A stretch of DNA of 64,000 bases from Psychrobacter sp. JB385 (GTDB lineage: Bacteria > Pseudomonadota > Gammaproteobacteria > Pseudomonadales > Moraxellaceae), in NCBI RefSeq assembly GCF_900163785.1, contig NZ_FUKN01000014.1, positions 310,001 to 374,000 on the forward strand, read 5' to 3'. The translations under genes were made by a program, and so were the position numbers. The notes below the pieces were generated by a model, which worked only from the letters and a program-made list of their open reading frames with translations, had not been told where the DNA came from and did no database searches. Below are positions 59,415 to 64,000 of the stretch, in pieces (position 1 is the first letter of the stretch; the number at the start of each line of letters is the position of its first letter).

Positions 59415-62400
59415 ATGATGACCATCGCCGGACAACCGTTTCTTACCGATTTTCAGACGCAGCAACTCATCAGTCAGTTTCAGCAAAAAACCGAGCTAAA
59501 TGTTAGCCAAATCCATACTCAGCAAGTATATGTGCTATCACGCGAGTTAAGTGGTGATGAGCACAAAAAAGCCTTGGACTTGTTTGGGATTCATGAAGGT
59601 ATTGACGTTTTAGCGCCAGAAGACAACCAACGACAAGTGATCGTCAGCCCACGTTTTGGCACGATATCGCCGTGGGCAAGTAAAGCGACCGATATCTTTA
59701 ATAACTGTGAAATCGATATCAATCGTGTTGAGCGTGTCATCGTTTATACACTAACGCTTGATAATAAAGCGGCTGACAAGAAGCTACCGACTGCCGCTGA
59801 GCAGTTATTATTCGACCGTATGACGCAAAGCTTGGTGTATGACTTGAGCGATGTCAGCAAATTGTTTGACGATCAAGCGCCAGCATCACTGAATCATATC
59901 GATGTGATCGGACAAGGTCAGTCAGCGCTAGAATCCGCCAATACCGAGTTCGGCTTTGCGTTATCAAACGAAGACATCGACTATCTGATGAATGCGTATG
60001 TCAATGAGCTAAAGCGTAATCCAACCGACGTTGAGCTGATGATGTTTGCACAGGCAAACTCAGAGCATTGCCGTCATAAGATCTTTAATGCCCAGTGGAC
60101 AGTTGACGGCGACGTGCAGCCAAAATCACTGTTTCAAATGATCAAAAACACTTACCAGTCGAACCCACAAGGTATCTTGTCAGCATATAAAGACAACGCT
60201 GCGGTCATGGCTGGCTCTGACGGTATGCGTTTTTATCCTATCCCAACGGACGCGATGGATGCCAATTCAATTCATCCTTATGGATTTTATCAAGAAGACA
60301 TCGATATCTTGATGAAAGTTGAGACCCACAATCACCCAACCGCGATTGCTCCGTATTCAGGTGCAGCGACTGGTTCTGGTGGTGAGATTCGTGATGAAGG
60401 TGCGACGGGTCGTGGCGGTAAGCCAAAAGCGGGTCTAACAGGCTTCCATGTGTCACATTTGCATATTCCAGAGCTGGCTGAGAAATGGGAGCAGTCAGGT
60501 CAGCTGAGCACGCAAGCGTATGGTACGCCAGATCGTATGGCCACCAGCCTTGAGATTATGACCGAAGCGCCATTAGGTAGTGCCAACTTCTCAAACGAAT
60601 TTGGTCGTCCAAACCTATGCGGTTATTTCCGCAGCTTTCAGCTAGATACCTCTGCGGCAAAAGACGGTAGCGAGATGCGCGGCTATCACAAGCCAATCAT
60701 GCTGGCAGGTGGTTACGGCAATATCAAACGCAACCTGATTGAAAAAAATGCGATTAAAAAAGGCGATTTGCTCATCGTCCTTGGTGGCCCTGCGATGCAA
60801 ATCGGTCTGGGCGGCGGGGCAGCATCGTCAGTCGATAGTGGCGAGCTTGATGAAGGTTTGGACTTTGCCTCAGTCCAGCGTGATAACGCTGAGATGGAGC
60901 GTCGTTGCCAAGAAGTCATCGATCGCTGCTGGGCCTTAGCTGGTAATAAAGAGTCTGGAGATGATGTAGACGCCAGTAATAACAGTAAAGACGGCAATCC
61001 AATCGTCTCACTACATGATGTAGGGGCAGGTGGTCTGTCTAATGCGATGCCAGAGCTGGTCAATGACCATGAAATGGGCGCGCATCTAAACTTGCGTAAG
61101 ATTCCTTCGCTCGAAGAAGGCATGTCGCCAATGGCCATCTGGTCGAACGAAGCGCAAGAGCGTTATGTCCTCGCGATTCGCCCAGAGAGTAAAGATCAGT
61201 TCGATGCTATCTGTGCTCGTGAGCGTTGCCCATATGCCATCTTGGGCGAGGCGACGGATATCCGTCAGCTAATCGTTGATGATGAGCTATTGGCTGAACA
61301 GCCAGTCGATATGCCGATGCAAGTACTGCTCGGTGGTACACCAAAAATGCAGCGTAGCTTTGAGCGTACTGATAATACATTGTCAGCATTAGCGCTTGAT
61401 GACGTTAATTTAGCCGAATCTATTACCGATGTATTGCGTCACCCAACTGTGGCAAGCAAATCGTTCTTAATCAGTATCGGTGACCGCTCTATCACCGGTA
61501 TGGTCGTGCGTGATCAGTATGTGGGTCGCTATCAAGTGCCCGTAGCAGATTGCGCGGTAACGGCGTCAGGCTTAGTGGCGTTAGATGGTCAGCCAATGAC
61601 TGGTGAGGCCATGAGTATCGGTGAGCGTACGCCTGTTGCGCTTATTAGTCCAAAAGCGTCTGCGCGTCTGGCAGTCGGTGAAGCGATTACTAATATCGCG
61701 GGTGCGCGTATCGCTCAGTTGTCTGATATCACTATGTCAGCAAACTGGATGGCGGCTTGTGGCGATGATGCAGAAGATGCGGCACTCTTCGATGCGGTAC
61801 ATGCTATCGGTGAAGAGCTGTGCCCAGCACTCGGTATCGCGATCCCAGTTGGTAAAGACTCGCTATCGATGCGTGCCAACTGGAGTGATGAAGATGGTAC
61901 TGATAAATCAGTCGTATCGCCAATGAGCTTGGTCGTGACGGCGTTTGCCCCTGTCGTTGATGTGGCAAAAACACTAACCCCTGAGCTTATCAATGGCGAC
62001 AGTGCGTTTTACCGTATTGACTTGTCAAAAGGTAAATTGCGTCTAGGCGGTTCAATCCTTGCGCAAACACTTAGCCAATTGGGTAACGATTGCCCAGACC
62101 TCGCGCAGCCAAGCGACTTGGTCGACTTCTTTAACTTTATTCAAGCGGGTAACGCGCAAGGCGTCATCAGCGCCTATCACGATATCGGTGATGGTGGTCT
62201 ACTAGCGACTATCGCAGAGATGCAATTCACCAGCCGTCAGGGTATCAAGCTGTCATTAGATGATGACAACTTACTCGGTCAGCTGTTCAGTGAAGAGCTG
62301 GGCGCGGTCATCCAAGTATTGCCAGAAAACGTCGCCGCTTTAATGCAGTTGGCAGAAGAATTTAACGTGAGCGATATGCTGAGCCTCGTCGGTCAAAGCT

Positions 62401-63422
62401 CGGAAGAAGATAGCCTATTAATCCAAACGCCAACGCTTATGGGTGATGACACGCTACGCTTTAGCCGTACTGAGCTACAGCAAGCATGGACGCAGGTCAG
62501 CTATCAAATCGCACGTCGCCGTGATAACCCAGCGTGCGTACAGCAAGAGTATGACTTGATTGCTGATGCGAGCCATAAAGGCCTGATCGCTGCGCCAAAC
62601 TTTGATCTCAATCAAAAGGTCGAAGAGCCATATTTAGCTAGCCGTGAGAATAAACCAAGAGTTGCAATCCTCCGTGAGCAAGGTGTTAATGGTCAGACTG
62701 AAATGGCAGCAGGCTTCACGCAAGCAGGCTTTGAAGCGGTCGATGTACACATGAGTGACTTATTGAATGGTCGCATCAATCTACGTGACTTCGACGGTCT
62801 GGTCGCTTGTGGTGGCTTTAGTTATGGTGATGTCCTCGGTGCAGGCTCTGGCTGGGCGAACTCTATCTTGTTCCATGACGAGTTACGCATGCAGTTTGTC
62901 CGCTTCTTTGCCCGTCCTGATACCTTTAGCTTGGGTGTCTGTAACGGTTGCCAGATGATGGCTCAGTTAAAAGACCTCATCCCAGGTGCAGAGAACTTCC
63001 CACGCTTCGTCGCTAACAAATCAGCGCGTTTTGAAGCGCGTACCGTCAACGTAAAAGTTGAGCGTACTAAGTCTATACTGTTCAAAGGTATGCAAGACAG
63101 CATCTTACCAATCGCTGTGGCGCATGGTGAAGGCTATGCCACGCTGGACAACACTGAGATCGACGGTATGGCAAACCACGGTCAGCTCGCCATGCGTTAT
63201 GTCGATAGCCAAGGTCATCCAACCGAGACCTATCCGCTCAATCCAAACGGCTCGCTCGGCGGTGTCACGGGTCTATGTAGCACCGACGGTCGCGTCACTA
63301 TCATGATGCCGCATCCTGAGCGTAACCTAAAAGCCTATAACCACAGCTGGAAACCAGAAGAGTGGGACGAGGACGGCGCGTGGATGCGTATGTTCCGCAA
63401 CGCTCGCGCTTGGTTGCGCTAG
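59415..63422 (+). CDS. purL: Phosphoribosylformylglycinamidine synthase
   Basis: It converts FGAR, glutamine and ATP to FGAM, step four of purine synthesis, as the large single-chain form. The frame opens at 59280, but the start is set at the ATG at 59415 (or 59418), giving 1335 residues, because family members begin with MMTIAGQP-like text and the promoter lies within the earlier frame. Domains: PurS-like N-terminus (1-150), linker helix, two AIRS-type ATP domains (about 225-1020; KVETHNHPTAIAPYSGAATG near 307 and VGKDSLSMR near 814), and a C-terminal glutaminase with GVCNGCQMM (C1176) and PHPERN. No strong ribosome binding site is seen. Confidence 0.97.
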   Translation: MMTIAGQPFLTDFQTQQLISQFQQKTELNVSQIHTQQVYVLSRELSGDEHKKALDLFGIHEGIDVLAPEDNQRQVIVSPRFGTISPWASKATDIFNNCEIDINRVERVIVYTLTLDNKAADKKLPTAAEQLLFDRMTQSLVYDLSDVSKLFDDQAPASLNHIDVIGQGQSALESANTEFGFALSNEDIDYLMNAYVNELKRNPTDVELMMFAQANSEHCRHKIFNAQWTVDGDVQPKSLFQMIKNTYQSNPQGILSAYKDNAAVMAGSDGMRFYPIPTDAMDANSIHPYGFYQEDIDILMKVETHNHPTAIAPYSGAATGSGGEIRDEGATGRGGKPKAGLTGFHVSHLHIPELAEKWEQSGQLSTQAYGTPDRMATSLEIMTEAPLGSANFSNEFGRPNLCGYFRSFQLDTSAAKDGSEMRGYHKPIMLAGGYGNIKRNLIEKNAIKKGDLLIVLGGPAMQIGLGGGAASSVDSGELDEGLDFASVQRDNAEMERRCQEVIDRCWALAGNKESGDDVDASNNSKDGNPIVSLHDVGAGGLSNAMPELVNDHEMGAHLNLRKIPSLEEGMSPMAIWSNEAQERYVLAIRPESKDQFDAICARERCPYAILGEATDIRQLIVDDELLAEQPVDMPMQVLLGGTPKMQRSFERTDNTLSALALDDVNLAESITDVLRHPTVASKSFLISIGDRSITGMVVRDQYVGRYQVPVADCAVTASGLVALDGQPMTGEAMSIGERTPVALISPKASARLAVGEAITNIAGARIAQLSDITMSANWMAACGDDAEDAALFDAVHAIGEELCPALGIAIPVGKDSLSMRANWSDEDGTDKSVVSPMSLVVTAFAPVVDVAKTLTPELINGDSAFYRIDLSKGKLRLGGSILAQTLSQLGNDCPDLAQPSDLVDFFNFIQAGNAQGVISAYHDIGDGGLLATIAEMQFTSRQGIKLSLDDDNLLGQLFSEELGAVIQVLPENVAALMQLAEEFNVSDMLSLVGQSSEEDSLLIQTPTLMGDDTLRFSRTELQQAWTQVSYQIARRRDNPACVQQEYDLIADASHKGLIAAPNFDLNQKVEEPYLASRENKPRVAILREQGVNGQTEMAAGFTQAGFEAVDVHMSDLLNGRINLRDFDGLVACGGFSYGDVLGAGSGWANSILFHDELRMQFVRFFARPDTFSLGVCNGCQMMAQLKDLIPGAENFPRFVANKSARFEARTVNVKVERTKSILFKGMQDSILPIAVAHGEGYATLDNTEIDGMANHGQLAMRYVDSQGHPTETYPLNPNGSLGGVTGLCSTDGRVTIMMPHPERNLKAYNHSWKPEEWDEDGAWMRMFRNARAWLR

Positions 63423-63448
63423 GAAAATTTGAATTAATCTTAGATAAT

Positions 63449-63478
63449 AAAAAAGGTGGGCTTCGGCTCACCTTTTTT
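63449..63478 (+). terminator. Terminator after purL
   Basis: AAAAGGTGGGC and GCTCACCTTTT with a TTCG tetraloop and one G-T pair, then T. Confidence 0.92.
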
Positions 63479-63520
63479 GTGTTTGGAGTTTGGAGTTTGA
63501 ATTTTGAGTATTTAGGGTAG

Positions 63521-63547
63521 GTTGGTGTGGAGCATGCGACACCCAAC
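63521..63547. repeat. REP-like palindrome
   Basis: GTTGGTGT and ACACCCAAC form an imperfect stem (one-base bulge) around GGAGCATGCG. Just before it, GTTTGGA is tandemly repeated (63481-63495). The form resembles extragenic palindromic elements common in related genomes, recalled and not checked. Confidence 0.45.
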
Positions 63548-63585
63548 GAACTATATGGGAGCTAATCCTGCTTTTCGCTACTATC

Positions 63586-63756
63586 TTAGCCGTCTACTGG
63601 AGCGGTGACTAAGGTGAGATGCGTTCCAACATTCGAGCGATCACCTCTAACCAAGTCACCGCAACTCAGTAGCCATCTAAGTATATCCGCTGCAATCAGG
63701 GCTAAACCGAGTCTCAAGGCAACTAGTGTATTTTTCCAAAAGTTATAGGTACTCAA
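63586..63756 (-). other. Short unexplained ORF of 56 codons
   Basis: It could start at TTG 63756. The product has one hydrophobic stretch with LRLGLALIAADILRWLLS, which loosely resembles a membrane segment of DUF1622-type proteins. The region is richer in GC than the sequence to its right. It may be a gene fragment, a repeat-associated frame or chance. Confidence 0.25.
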
Positions 63757-63818
63757 TTTTCTTTTTCAATGAAGCTGAATTTAGTCTATGAGGTAGATTA
63801 AAGTCACTTATATTCTTC

Positions 63819-64000
63819 TTACATATAAGATATAGCTTTTTGGACAAAATCTACTTCAATATCTGTTAAAAAGTCTAATGAGCTAACATTAATATTATTT
63901 AAATTTTTAATAACCGAATCAATACTTTCAATATTCTCAAATTCAATATTACTTAATAGCTTCTTGGATATTTGGCTAGGAATTCCAAATTCTTCTAATG
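63819..64000 (-). CDS. 3' end of an AT-rich gene, cut by the window
   Basis: One minus-strand frame is open from the window edge to a TAA at 63819-63821, 60 codons. The end is Asn/Ile/Leu-rich and reads as helical text (LLSNIEFENIESIDSVIKNL, LDFLTDIEVDFVQKAI). No family is recognised. The strong AT bias and the repeat next to it suggest an accessory region starting at the right edge. Confidence 0.55.
   Translation of the reverse strand, partial: LEEFGIPSQISKKLLSNIEFENIESIDSVIKNLNNINVSSLDFLTDIEVDFVQKAISYM

Overview
The window looks like a chromosomal segment of a Psychrobacter-type bacterium (Moraxellaceae, Gammaproteobacteria). The evidence is gene order and protein character read by eye; no database search was run. 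Diagnostic blocks are dapA-bamC-purC, the hemA/TPR/lolB/ispE/tRNA-Gln/prs/rplY/pth order shared with Pseudomonadales, an accA product lacking the usual N-terminal region, and a moderate-GC, housekeeping-rich layout.

Layout. 1-5.5 kb: a degenerate metallophosphoesterase, lysine (dapA), outer-membrane assembly (a very short BamC) and purine (purC) genes, an AT-rich patch with a coding relic, a GNAT acetyltransferase, a 3-methyladenine glycosylase and a NIF3/YqfO-like domain protein. 5.5-13 kb: a basic secreted lipoprotein, a gene-poor stretch with two terminators, CsbD, a TetR regulator with a molybdopterin oxidoreductase, then dadA and ygfZ. 13-25 kb: phnA/yjdM, hemL, DUF962, ppx, accA, tilS, proC, yggT, thiD, tRNA-Ser(GCT), tRNA-Arg(ACG), an RDD protein and a Na/Ca antiporter. 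25-36 kb: panD and the pth-rplY-prs-tRNA-Gln-ispE-lolB-TPR block on the minus strand, diverging from hemA. 36-41 kb: class V aminotransferase, a split YeeE/YedE pair and fadH.

40.8-45 kb is the main accessory island. It reads PAAR tip protein, Bacterial-toxin-44-like effector, membrane-anchored immunity candidate, Sel1-repeat lipoprotein, LprI-like secreted protein. All lie on the minus strand, and the first three overlap by 8 and 4 bases, so they are probably translationally coupled. No other type VI secretion gene is in the window, so this looks like an orphan effector cassette.

45-64 kb: lplA, an EamA exporter, an OYE reductase, pirin, a HI0933-type flavoprotein, acs, a renalase-like oxidase, MgtC, pgsA, a lipoprotein, two tandem PPOX-fold stress proteins and purL. 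A short minus-strand transcription unit with its own promoter and terminator, possibly a small RNA, lies between mgtC and pgsA. The right edge carries a palindromic repeat, a short unexplained ORF and the 3' end of an AT-rich gene cut by the window.

The genes are mostly independent housekeeping units closed by strong intrinsic terminators. The parts worth a second look are the toxin cassette, the orphan transcription unit, the ligand-less phosphoesterase and the relic/repeat patches.
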